From Azospira oryzae (GTDB lineage Bacteria > Pseudomonadota > Gammaproteobacteria > Burkholderiales > Rhodocyclaceae): DNA of 64,000 nt. The position numbers and the translations under genes are program-made. Of this stretch, positions 56,559 to 64,000 are shown piece by piece; within the stretch, counting starts at the first letter, position 1, and every line of letters begins with the position of its first letter. The notes under the pieces were generated by a model. That model was not told where the DNA came from and did not search any database. It saw nothing but the letters and a program-made list of their open reading frames with translations. Where the stretch lies: NCBI RefSeq assembly GCF_004217225.1, contig NZ_SHKM01000003.1, forward strand, positions 62,001 through 126,000. The letters run 5' to 3'.

Positions 56559-57683
56559 ATGGCCTTCAACGCCCCCCTGCTGGAACGCATCCCCCGGGAA
56601 ATCGCCGCCGTCAGCGATTACGAGCCCTATGCCCGCCGCCGCCTCGACGACAACGCCTGGACCTACCTGCACAGCGGTTCCGCCGACGAGCTGACCTTCC
56701 GCTGGAACAAGGAGGCCTTCGACCGCCTGCGCCTCAACGGCCGGGTCCTGGCCGACGTGCGGGGCGGCCACACCCGGCTGGAACTGTTCGGCCAGCGTTA
56801 CGAGCATCCCCTCTTTCTCGCCCCGGTGGCGCACCAGAAGCTGTTCCATCCCGAGGGGGAACTGGCCACCGTGCTCGGCGCCGGCGCCCTGCAGGCGGGC
56901 ATGGTGGTGTCCACCCTGGCCAGCACGCCCCTGGAGGACATTGCCGCCCAGGCCGAAGCGCCCCTGTGGTTCCAGCTCTACTTCCAGCCGGACCGGGATT
57001 TCACCCGCCAATTGGTGCAGCGGGCCGAGGCCGCCGGCTACCAGGCCCTGGTGGTGACGGTGGACGTGCCCATCTTCGGCCTGCGCAACCGGGAGCAGCG
57101 CATCGGCTTCCACCTGCCCGCCGGCATCGACCCGGCTAATCTGCGGGGCATGGCGGCGCCGGCCCAGCCCGCCCTGCATCCGGGCCAGAGCATCGTCTTC
57201 GACGGCATCATGGCCGCAGCCCCCACCTGGGAGGACATCGCCTGGGTCCGCTCCCTGACCCGCCTGCCGCTGATCCTCAAAGGCATCACCCACCCGGGAG
57301 ACGCCCGCCGGGCGGCCGACCTGGGGGTGGATGGCCTGATCGTCTCCAACCACGGGGGCCGCAGCCTGGACACCCTGCCGGCCAGCATCGAGGCTTTGCC
57401 GGCGGTGGTGCAGGCCGTCGAAGGCCGCCTGCCGGTGCTCCTGGACGGGGGCATCCGCCGCGGCAGCGACGTGGTCAAGGCCCTGGCCCTGGGCGCCGCG
57501 GCCGTGCTCCTGGGCCGGCCCTGGGTCTACGGCCTGGCGGCGGCCGGCCCCCTGGGCGTGGCCCACACCCTGAAGCTGCTGCGGGAGGAGCTGGAGGTGA
57601 CCATGGCCATGGCCGGCTGCGCCACCCTGGCCGACATCAACGCCGACCTGTTGTTTTCACACCACACCCGGACGCAACCTTGA
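56559..57683 (+). CDS. FMN-dependent alpha-hydroxy-acid oxidase/dehydrogenase
   Basis: The 374-aa protein has the FMN alpha-hydroxy-acid dehydrogenase TIM barrel: residues 20-45 (DYEPYARRRLDDNAWTYLHS), the active-site loop LVVTVDVPIFGLRNRE, the Lys in PLILKGI, the catalytic His in SNHGGRSLD and the FMN-phosphate site LLDGGIRRGSDVVKALALGA. Relatives oxidise L-lactate, glycolate or mandelate; the substrate cannot be chosen here. No LutABC or lctP neighbour. It stands alone between htrA and the siderophore receptor. Confidence 0.92.
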   Translation: MAFNAPLLERIPREIAAVSDYEPYARRRLDDNAWTYLHSGSADELTFRWNKEAFDRLRLNGRVLADVRGGHTRLELFGQRYEHPLFLAPVAHQKLFHPEGELATVLGAGALQAGMVVSTLASTPLEDIAAQAEAPLWFQLYFQPDRDFTRQLVQRAEAAGYQALVVTVDVPIFGLRNREQRIGFHLPAGIDPANLRGMAAPAQPALHPGQSIVFDGIMAAAPTWEDIAWVRSLTRLPLILKGITHPGDARRAADLGVDGLIVSNHGGRSLDTLPASIEALPAVVQAVEGRLPVLLDGGIRRGSDVVKALALGAAAVLLGRPWVYGLAAAGPLGVAHTLKLLREELEVTMAMAGCATLADINADLLFSHHTRTQP

Positions 57684-57775
57684 TCCAGGTTGAAATCCAT
57701 TGAAAATCAAGGCGTCGCCGCCTGCTATCCGTGCGAAACCCCTGATCTGGCAAGCCTTTCCGGCCTGCCTACGGT

Positions 57776-57805
57776 TTGACCATTACAAATGAAAACAATT
57801 ATCAT
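57776..57805 (+). promoter_or_regulatory. Fur-controlled promoter of the siderophore receptor
   Basis: TTGACC (57776-57781) and TATCAT (57800-57805) are 18 bp apart. The 15-mer TGAAAACAATTATCA at 57790-57804 matches the 7-1-7 Fur box at 12 of 14 positions and overlaps the -10 element. The rest of the 249-bp gap to the receptor gene shows no gene. Confidence 0.82.
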
Positions 57806-57932
57806 TGGCTTCATTACGAGATTTAACGATCCCGGATAGCCAGCCACCTGCAGACGCCGCCCGCCGGCACGTCATCGGTCAGGAAGCCAGCCTCAACGAC
57901 TTCCCACAAAAATCCCCACGGAGATTTGACCG

Positions 57933-60236
57933 ATGGCCTACATCCAGAGCCACAAGCACGCCCCCGACCAGCAGCCCCGTTTCAAGCGCAGCGCCGCCTT
58001 CACCGCCCTGGCCCTCGCCGTTCCCGGCGTCGCCCTGGCCCAGCAGGAACAGACCCTGTCCACAGTCAGCGTCACCGCCGAGACGGAGACCTTCAAGGCG
58101 GATACGGCCGCGTCCACCAAGTACACGGCCCCCCTGGTGGATACGCCCAAGACCCTGACGGTCATCACCAAGGAAGTGTTGCAGCAGACCAACGCCACCA
58201 CCCTGCAGGATGCCCTGCGCACCACCCCCGGCATCACTTTCGGCATGGGCGAAGGCGGCACGCCGGCCGGCGACATCCCCATCATCCGCGGCTTCAAGTC
58301 CGAAGCCAATTTCTTCATCGACGGCCTGCGCGACCCCAGCTCCCAGTCCCGGGACATGTTCGCCGTGGAGCAGGTGGACGTCACCAAGGGCCCCGATTCC
58401 GCCTACAGCGGCGGCGGCGCCGTCGGCGGCAGCATCAACCTGAGCACCAAGAATGCCCGCCTGGGCAACTTCGGCGATGCCAGCATCGGCGTCGGCACCG
58501 CCAACTACAAGCGGGCCACCGCCGACATCAACCGGCAGATCGGCGACCACATGGCCGCCCGCCTCTCCCTGATGAAGGAAGACAGCGACGTGGCCGGCCG
58601 CGACGCCGTGTGGAACAAGAAGGATGGCGTCGCCGCCTCCCTCGCCGCCGGCCTGGGCACCCCCACCCGCGCCAGCCTCAGCGTCTACCACTACCAGACC
58701 GAGGGCCTGCCGGATTACGGCATCCCCTACAACAATCCCATCGCCAAGTACGCCACCGTGGCCCAGGGCACCGGCGGCTCCACCGCCACCACCCCGCCCA
58801 CCGTGGCCCCGACCCTGAACCCCACGGCCGTGGCCAAGAACGGCGACGGCGGTCCCCTCGGTGTAAACCGCAACAACTTCTACGGCCTGGTGAATCGGGA
58901 CTTCAGCCGCACCGAGGTCAACAGCCAGACCCTGAAGCTGGAACATGACATCAACGACAAGTGGACGGTGCGCAACTCCACCCGCTTCACCCAGACCAAG
59001 AACGACTACGTGGTGACCAACCCGGGGGATTCCAACGCCTCCATCGTCACCGGCACTACCCTGCCGCGCAGCTCCAAGAACCGCAACTCCACCAGCGACA
59101 GCGTCATCAACGCCACCGAGCTGGTGGGCGAGTTCTTCACCGGCGACATCAAGCACAACATCGCCACCGGCATCGAGTTCATGCACAACGAAGTGGACAG
59201 CCGCGGCTACACCGTGACCGGCGCATCCAACGCCAACATCCAGAATCCGAACCCCAACGATCCCTGGACCGGCACCGTCACCCGCAATACCGCCGGCACC
59301 TACACCCGCACCGCCTCCCGCGGCATCTACGTCTTCGACACCCTGACCCTGAACAAGCAGTGGCTGCTCAACCTGGGCCTGCGCGACGACGAGTTCCGCA
59401 CCTCCCTCGACGGCTACACCACCAACGGCACCAAATCCACCACCGTGCCGCTGCAGAGCCGCTCCAGCTTCACCAGCTACCAGGCCGGCGTGGTCTTCAA
59501 GCCGAAGGACAACGGCAGCATCTACGCCAACTACGCCACCGCCGCCAACCCCTCCGGCATCACCGCCAGCGACGGTTCGGACAACCTGTCCCTGACCAAC
59601 AAGGACCTGGAGCCGGAAGAGGTGCGCAGCGTCGAGCTGGGCACCAAGTGGAACCTGTTCAACAACAAGCTGGCTCTCACCGGCGCCGTCTTCAACATCG
59701 AGAAGAGCAACGCCAAGATCAGCCTGGACGCCAACACCATGGCCACCGTCGGCAAGCAGCGCATCAACGGCTACGAGCTGGGCTTTGCCGGCAACCTCAC
59801 CGACAAGTGGCAGGTCACCGGCGGCTACACCTACATGGATTCCGAACTGGTGGAACCGGGCCCCTCCTACTGGAGCAAGAGCGGCACCAACTGGCGCTAC
59901 AACGCCAACGCCGAGAACAAGGGCAACAAGGTGCCCAACACGCCCGAGCACAGCTTCAGCGTGTGGACCAGCTACCGCATCCTGCCCCAGCTGACCATCG
60001 GCGGCGGCGCCTACTACGTCTCCAAGGTGTACGGCGATGCCGCCAACACCAAGTGGGTCCCCTCCTACTGGCGTGCCGATGCCATGGCCACCTACCAGGT
60101 GGACAAGAACCTGTCCCTGCGCCTCAACGTGCAGAACCTGTTCGACGAGGTGTACTACGACAAGGCCTACGCCAGCCACATGGTCAGCGTCGCCCCGGGT
60201 CGCCAGGCCATCCTCACGGCCAACTACAAGTTCTAA
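57933..60236 (+). CDS. TonB-dependent siderophore receptor, Fiu/catecholate type
   Basis: 767-aa precursor with signal peptide (AAFTALALAVPGVALAQQ, about 20-37), TonB box (TLSTVSVTAE), plug (LRTTPGITFGMGEGG, IIRGFKSEANFFIDGLRD, VTKGPDSAYSGGGAVGGSINLSTK) and a barrel ending NYKF. The plug and the following genes match Fiu-like catecholate siderophore receptors that occur with PiuC/YbiX. Its 3' end is followed by a strong terminator. Fur box upstream. Confidence 0.92.
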   Translation: MAYIQSHKHAPDQQPRFKRSAAFTALALAVPGVALAQQEQTLSTVSVTAETETFKADTAASTKYTAPLVDTPKTLTVITKEVLQQTNATTLQDALRTTPGITFGMGEGGTPAGDIPIIRGFKSEANFFIDGLRDPSSQSRDMFAVEQVDVTKGPDSAYSGGGAVGGSINLSTKNARLGNFGDASIGVGTANYKRATADINRQIGDHMAARLSLMKEDSDVAGRDAVWNKKDGVAASLAAGLGTPTRASLSVYHYQTEGLPDYGIPYNNPIAKYATVAQGTGGSTATTPPTVAPTLNPTAVAKNGDGGPLGVNRNNFYGLVNRDFSRTEVNSQTLKLEHDINDKWTVRNSTRFTQTKNDYVVTNPGDSNASIVTGTTLPRSSKNRNSTSDSVINATELVGEFFTGDIKHNIATGIEFMHNEVDSRGYTVTGASNANIQNPNPNDPWTGTVTRNTAGTYTRTASRGIYVFDTLTLNKQWLLNLGLRDDEFRTSLDGYTTNGTKSTTVPLQSRSSFTSYQAGVVFKPKDNGSIYANYATAANPSGITASDGSDNLSLTNKDLEPEEVRSVELGTKWNLFNNKLALTGAVFNIEKSNAKISLDANTMATVGKQRINGYELGFAGNLTDKWQVTGGYTYMDSELVEPGPSYWSKSGTNWRYNANAENKGNKVPNTPEHSFSVWTSYRILPQLTIGGGAYYVSKVYGDAANTKWVPSYWRADAMATYQVDKNLSLRLNVQNLFDEVYYDKAYASHMVSVAPGRQAILTANYKF

Positions 60237-60246
60237 GCGTTACCTC

Positions 60247-60268
60247 CCCGCCCGGTCCGCCGGGCGGG
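60247..60268 (+). terminator. Rho-independent terminator after the siderophore receptor
   Basis: A 9-bp stem CCCGCCCGG / CCGGGCGGG with the stable loop TCCG, followed by TTTTCCGTTT. Downstream genes therefore need read-through or their own promoter. Confidence 0.9.
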
Positions 60269-60315
60269 TTTTCCGTTTCACCCGGGCCTAGCCCATCGCC
60301 AAGGAGCCCTGCATC

Positions 60316-60996
60316 ATGATGCTGCATATTCCGGAATTGCTGACCCGGGACCAGGTGGCCGAGTGCCGCCACATTCTGGCCAACGCCCAATGGCAGGACG
60401 GCCTCGCCACCGCCGGCATCCAGGCGGCCCAGCGCAAGCAGAACCTGCAACTGCCCGAAGGCACGCCGGCCATCGCCCGCCTGCGGGAAATCGTCACCGG
60501 CGCCCTGCTCAATAATCCCCTTTTCTTCTCCGCCGCCCTGCCCCAGCGCATCCTGCCGCCCTTCTTCAACCACTACGAAGGCGGCGGCTTCTACGGCAAC
60601 CACGTGGACAACGCCATCCGCTATCCCCACGGCAGCCAAGCTGGCATCCGCACCGACGTCTCCACCACCATCTTCTTCACCGACCCAGACGAATACGAGG
60701 GCGGCGACCTGTTCGTGGACGACACCTACGGCAGCCACCAGGCCAAGCTGCCGGCCGGCGACGCCATCGTCTACCCCTCCACCAGCCTGCACCGGGTCGA
60801 GCCCGTGACCAAGGGCGCCCGCATCTGCTCCTTCCTGTGGACCCAGAGCATGATCCGGGACGACTGGAAGCGCACCATGATGTTCGACCTGGACTGCACC
60901 ATCCAGAAGCTGCGCCAGCAGGTGGGCGACAGCGAGGAGGTGGTGGCCCTCACCGCCCACTATCACAACCTGTTGCGCCAATGGGCGGAGATGTAA
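60316..60996 (+). CDS. Fe(II)/2-oxoglutarate-dependent PKHD-type hydroxylase (PiuC/YbiX)
   Basis: 226 aa. The HxD...H iron site is seen in [10 protein letters not shown] (His, Asp) and [10 protein letters not shown] (His), with the 2-oxoglutarate-binding Arg in [10 protein letters not shown]. The YbiX/PiuC family is iron-regulated and usually sits beside Fiu/PiuA-type receptors; the substrate is not established. AGGAG lies upstream of the ATG at 60316. Confidence 0.93.
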   Translation: MMLHIPELLTRDQVAECRHILANAQWQDGLATAGIQAAQRKQNLQLPEGTPAIARLREIVTGALLNNPLFFSAALPQRILPPFFNHYEGGGFYGNHVDNAIRYPHGSQAGIRTDVSTTIFFTDPDEYEGGDLFVDDTYGSHQAKLPAGDAIVYPSTSLHRVEPVTKGARICSFLWTQSMIRDDWKRTMMFDLDCTIQKLRQQVGDSEEVVALTAHYHNLLRQWAEM

Positions 60997-61004
60997 GCCG
61001 TCCC

Positions 61005-61640
61005 ATGAACACCGCAGCAAGCATCGCCCCCGCCCGCCGCCCCGGCTGGCTGAAGACCCTGCACCAGTGGCACTGGATCAGCTCCGCCATCTGCCTGCTG
61101 GGCATGGTCCTCTTTGCCGTCACCGGCATCACCCTCAACCACGCCGCCGACATCGGCAGCAAACCGACGGTGCTGCGCCAGCAGCTGCAACTGCCCGAAG
61201 CCCTGCAAGCCCAGCTGGCACCGACTGCCGCCGAGGCCCGGCAGGCGCCCCTGCCGCCGGCCCTGGCGGCCTGGGCCGCCGCGACTCTGGACATCGAGGC
61301 GGCCGGCCAGGAGGCCGAATGGTTGCCGGAGGAAATCTACCTGGCCCTGCCCCGGCCCGGCGGCGACGCCTGGCTGCGCATCGACCGGGAAAGCGGCGAG
61401 GCGGAATACGAAGTGACCGACCGGGGCTGGATCTCCTACCTCAACGACCTGCACAAGGGCCGCCACACCGGCGGCGCCTGGCGCTGGTTCATCGACATCT
61501 TCTCCGCCGCCTGCCTGGTGTTTTCCCTCTCGGGCCTGCTCATCCTCAAGTACCACGCCGGCAACCGGCCCGGCACCTGGCCCCTGGTGGGCCTGGGCGC
61601 CCTGGTGCCCCTGCTGCTGGCCCTGCTGCTGATGCACTGA
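61005..61640 (+). CDS. PepSY-associated TM helix protein
   Basis: 211 aa with a first helix in LHQWHWISSAICLLGMVLFAVTGI, a periplasmic domain (about 45-150) and two C-terminal helices (IDIFSAACLVFSLSGLLIL and VGLGALVPLLLALLL). It matches short PepSY_TM proteins of siderophore clusters that are thought to take part in iron reduction across the membrane. Conserved His in LHQWHW and in the H of YLNDLHKGRHTG could bind heme. Start at 61005, 8 bp after PiuC. Confidence 0.87.
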   Translation: MNTAASIAPARRPGWLKTLHQWHWISSAICLLGMVLFAVTGITLNHAADIGSKPTVLRQQLQLPEALQAQLAPTAAEARQAPLPPALAAWAAATLDIEAAGQEAEWLPEEIYLALPRPGGDAWLRIDRESGEAEYEVTDRGWISYLNDLHKGRHTGGAWRWFIDIFSAACLVFSLSGLLILKYHAGNRPGTWPLVGLGALVPLLLALLLMH

Positions 61641-61674
61641 TCTTTCCCCCAACTATTACCGAAAGCCTCCGACC

Positions 61675-62199
61675 ATGACGTTCGCCAAGAAACGCCTGCT
61701 TTCCCTGCTCCTCGGCTGCGGCCTCGCCCTGCCGACCCTGGCCGCCGACCTGGCGGTGGAAGTGGAAATCCCCCGCCTCAACGTGGCCGAATACCACCGC
61801 CCCTATGTGGCCGTGTGGGTGGAACGGGCCGACAACAGCATTGCTGCTCACCTGGCGGTGCTCTACGACGCCAAGATGAAAAACGGCGAAGGCACCAAGT
61901 GGCTGAAGGACCTGCGCCAGTGGTGGCGCCGCGGCGGCCGGGACCTGGCCATGCCGGTGGACGGCATCACCGGCGCCACCCCCACCGTGGGCAAGCAGAA
62001 GCTGCGCTTCGCCCAGGGCAAGGCCCCCCTCGGCGACCTGCCTCCCGGCGACTACAAGCTGGGCATCGAAGCCGCCCGGGAAGTGGGCGGCCGCGAGCTG
62101 CTCTACATCCCCTTCCAGTGGCCCCCCAAGCAGGCCCAGCAGGCCACCGCCCAGGGCCAGAGCGAACTGGGCCACATCACCCTGGACCTGAAGCCCTGA
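61675..62199 (+). CDS. DUF2271 periplasmic protein
   Basis: 174 aa with a signal peptide (about 7-24, LLSLLLGCGLALPTLAA) and a DUF2271 domain (VEVEIPRLNVAEYHRPYVAVWV, LRQWWRRGGRD, DGITGATPT). The family occurs with PepSY-TM, DUF4198 and flavoprotein genes in iron clusters; activity is unknown. Confidence 0.88.
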   Translation: MTFAKKRLLSLLLGCGLALPTLAADLAVEVEIPRLNVAEYHRPYVAVWVERADNSIAAHLAVLYDAKMKNGEGTKWLKDLRQWWRRGGRDLAMPVDGITGATPTVGKQKLRFAQGKAPLGDLPPGDYKLGIEAAREVGGRELLYIPFQWPPKQAQQATAQGQSELGHITLDLKP

Positions 62200-62229
62200 A
62201 CGGCACGGGCGGTTCATTCCGCCCCGCCC

Positions 62230-62257
62230 CTCGGTGACCTCTGTGCCCTCTGTGGCC
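62230..62257 (-). repeat. Dispersed CCACAGAG-type repeat, copy 3
   Basis: Minus-strand reading GGCCACAGAGGGCACAGAGG then TCACCGAG, in the DUF2271-DUF4198 gap. Same family as the copies at 20455, 20771 and 63122. Confidence 0.8.
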
Positions 62258-62300
62258 AGCTTTTAAAACTCCTCCCCATCCCCACCGCAAAGGATTCCCC

Positions 62301-63104
62301 ATGAAACTGCTGCGCCCCCTGACCATCGCCGCCCTCCTGGCCGCCGCCCTGGTGCCGGCCGCCCAGGCCCACAACGCCTGGCTGCTGCCCTCTTCCACCG
62401 TGCTCTCCAAGGCCCAGTGGATCACCGTGGATGCGGCCGTGGCCAACGACCTCTTCTTCTTCAACCACAACGCCCTCAACCTGGACAACCTGAGCGTCAC
62501 CGCCCCCGACGGCAGCAAGGTGGCGCCGGAAAACCTGGCCAAGGGCAAGCTGCGCAGCGTCTTCGACCTCAACCTGACCCAGGCCGGTACCTACCGGGTG
62601 GCGGTGGTCAACGCCGGCATCATGGCCAGCTTCAAGCTGAAGGGCGAACCCAAGCGCTGGCGCGGCAGCGCCGAGGCCTTCGCCCGGGAGATCCCGGCCG
62701 AGGCGGAAGAGCTGAACGTCAATGAAATGGCCGGCCGCAACGAGACCTTCGTCACCGTCGGCAAGCCCTCCGCCCTGGCTCCCATCGGCAAGGGCCTGGA
62801 ACTGGTGCCGGTGACCCATCCCAACGACCTGGTGAACGGCGAGGCCGCCACCTTCCAGATGCTGCTGGACGGCAAGCCCGCCGCCGGCCTGGAAGTCACC
62901 GTCACCAAGGGCGCCACCCGCTATCGCAACCAACTGGGCGAAATGAAGCAGAAGACCGGCGCCGACGGCAAGTTCAGCGTCACCTTCCCCGAAGCCGGCA
63001 TGTACTGGCTCGACGCCGAACTGAAGGACAGCAAGACCAGCGTCAAGGCCGCCAAGGAACGCCGCGTCACCTATGCCGCCACCCTGGAAGTGCTGCCCCA
63101 GTAA
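62301..63104 (+). CDS. DUF4198 periplasmic protein
   Basis: 267 aa with a signal peptide ([21 protein letters not shown]) and a DUF4198 domain that starts right at the mature N-terminus with HNAWLLPSS, a position where an N-terminal His may bind a metal. Family members accompany TonB receptors and are suggested to bind metals. AAGGA precedes the ATG. Flanked on both sides by CCACAGAG-type repeats. Confidence 0.88.
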   Translation: MKLLRPLTIAALLAAALVPAAQAHNAWLLPSSTVLSKAQWITVDAAVANDLFFFNHNALNLDNLSVTAPDGSKVAPENLAKGKLRSVFDLNLTQAGTYRVAVVNAGIMASFKLKGEPKRWRGSAEAFAREIPAEAEELNVNEMAGRNETFVTVGKPSALAPIGKGLELVPVTHPNDLVNGEAATFQMLLDGKPAAGLEVTVTKGATRYRNQLGEMKQKTGADGKFSVTFPEAGMYWLDAELKDSKTSVKAAKERRVTYAATLEVLPQ

Positions 63105-63121
63105 GAGCGCGACAAGCGTTT

Positions 63122-63150
63122 AGCCACAGAGGGCACGGAGATCACCGAGG
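63122..63150 (+). repeat. Dispersed CCACAGAG-type repeat, copy 4
   Basis: Reads AGCCACAGAGGGCACGGAGA then TCACCGAGG. With copy 3 it brackets the DUF4198 gene, in outward orientation. Confidence 0.8.
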
Positions 63151-63249
63151 TTTCTGTGCCCCGGGCTTCCCGGGTCGGGTAGCCGGCCTCCTGTGCGCTT
63201 CCGTCACCGTTCCCGCCAGCAACCCTTCTCCCCGTTTCCGTTCCATTTC

Positions 63250-64000
63250 ATGCCCGACACCGTGCGACTCCTCACCGCCTGGGGCGTCACCCTGGCCTAC
63301 GGCGGCCTTTGCGCTGCCGTCTATCTGCGCCACCGGCGGCGGCAGCGCATCGCCGTGGCACCCCTCGGCGACGGCGGTCGCCCCGTGCTGGTGGCCTATG
63401 CCAGCCAGAGCGGCAGCGCCGAGGCTTTGGCGCAACACACCGCCCGCAGTCTGGGGGCTGCCGGCCTCAACACCACCCTGGTACCCCTCAACCGGGTCAC
63501 CCCGGCCCTGCTGGCCACCCACGAACAGGCCCTGTTCCTCGTCAGCACCTGCGGCGAGGGGGACGCGCCGGACAACGGCGCCCTCTTCGAGCGCCACTGC
63601 ATGGCCGACGCGGATCCGGACCTTTCCCGCCTGCACGTCGGCGTGCTGGCCCTGGGGGACCGGGAATACGCCCACTTCTGCGCCTTCGGCCGGCGCCTGG
63701 CCGCCTGGCTGGAGGCCCGGGGCGCCGTGCCGCTGTTTGCCCCCCTGGAGATGGACAACCAGGATGCCAACGCCCTGGCGGCCTGGCAGCAGCAGGTGGC
63801 CCACATCGCCGGCAGCGGCGAGACGCCGGACTGGCGCGCCCCGGCCTTCACCCCCTGGCGCCTGCTGGAGCGGCGCCACCTCAATCCGGGCAGCAGCGGC
63901 GCCCCCGTGTTCCACCTGGCCCTGGCGCCGGAACACGGCCCCCTGCCCGAGTGGCAGGCCGGCGACCTGGTGCAGGTGCAGCCACCAGAGGCCGGGGAAC
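63250..64000 (+). CDS. CysJ-like flavodoxin/FAD reductase with N-terminal membrane helix (partial, runs off right edge)
   Basis: 250 codons are visible from the ATG at 63250 and the frame is open to the window end. An N-terminal membrane helix (about 7-25, LLTAWGVTLAYGGLCAAVYL) is followed by a flavodoxin domain (about 42-185: VLVAYASQSGSAEALA, FLVSTCGEGDAPDN, VGVLALGDREYAHFC) and the start of an FAD-binding region (LVQVQPPEAGE). Sulfite-reductase-flavoprotein-like proteins of this kind close siderophore clusters with PepSY proteins, where they probably supply electrons for iron release. The C-terminal NADPH domain lies outside the window. Confidence 0.87.
   Translation, partial: MPDTVRLLTAWGVTLAYGGLCAAVYLRHRRRQRIAVAPLGDGGRPVLVAYASQSGSAEALAQHTARSLGAAGLNTTLVPLNRVTPALLATHEQALFLVSTCGEGDAPDNGALFERHCMADADPDLSRLHVGVLALGDREYAHFCAFGRRLAAWLEARGAVPLFAPLEMDNQDANALAAWQQQVAHIAGSGETPDWRAPAFTPWRLLERRHLNPGSSGAPVFHLALAPEHGPLPEWQAGDLVQVQPPEAGE

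Overview
The window looks like chromosomal DNA of a GC-rich betaproteobacterium, most likely of the Rhodocyclales (Azospira/Dechlorosoma/Dechloromonas type). This is inferred from the motAB-cheYAWRDB layout, the protein sequences and the base composition, not from a database match. Both edges cut genes: a REC-phosphatase on the left and a flavoprotein reductase on the right.

Layout. (1) 1-13.7 kb, minus strand: one motility/chemotaxis transcription unit, motA-motB-MCP-cheY-cheA-cheW-MCP-cheR-cheD-cheB, followed by an STAS protein and a response regulator fused to a PP2C phosphatase (a partner-switching pair). (2) 13.9-22.1 kb: housekeeping and small modules: zinc-ribbon NUDIX, a TonB-like protein, HNH nuclease, DUF599 protein, an SMR guanidinium exporter behind a two-hairpin guanidine-II riboswitch, tRNA-Ser(CGA), mltF, serS, a frameshifted GxxExxY gene between inverted dispersed repeats, and rarA. 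(3) 22.2-29.4 kb: a complete chromosomal integron. It has an intI gene with a perfect LexA box, an attI region, and 13 gene cassettes separated by 12 attC sites. The cassettes are visibly lower in GC than their surroundings. The integron splits the conserved ftsK-lolA-rarA-serS neighbourhood between rarA and lolA. (4) 29.4-38.2 kb: lolA, ftsK, a Crp-family regulator, trxB, a Smr-domain protein, glnB, nadE and ppa.

(5) 38.2-55.0 kb: a long, tightly packed plus-strand iron/heme block that starts behind a Fur box: tonB-exbB-exbD-hemP, a heme-type TonB-dependent receptor, a giant CobN-family protein with a signal peptide and a C-terminal membrane anchor (HmuS-like), a 90-aa protein, a second ribosomal protein S4 of cyanobacterial/plastid type, a second ExbB-like/DUF2149 pair, an EAL-domain protein, then a FecI sigma / FecR / FecA-type receptor set and a di-heme cytochrome c peroxidase. 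(6) 55.0-57.7 kb: an HtrA-type protease and an FMN alpha-hydroxy-acid oxidase. (7) 57.7-64 kb: a second Fur-box-controlled cluster: a Fiu-like siderophore receptor, PiuC/YbiX hydroxylase, PepSY-TM protein, DUF2271, DUF4198 and a CysJ-like flavoprotein, probably siderophore uptake plus reductive iron release.

The most interesting candidate system is the HmuS-like block (40.6-48.8 kb). The gene order suggests outer-membrane heme import, periplasmic demetallation by a membrane-tethered chelatase-family protein, and a dedicated proton-channel-like pair. The substrate and direction of chemistry are inference. The second highlight is the SOS-linked integron with its uncharacterised cassettes, including a leucine-rich-repeat protein and putative immunity proteins.
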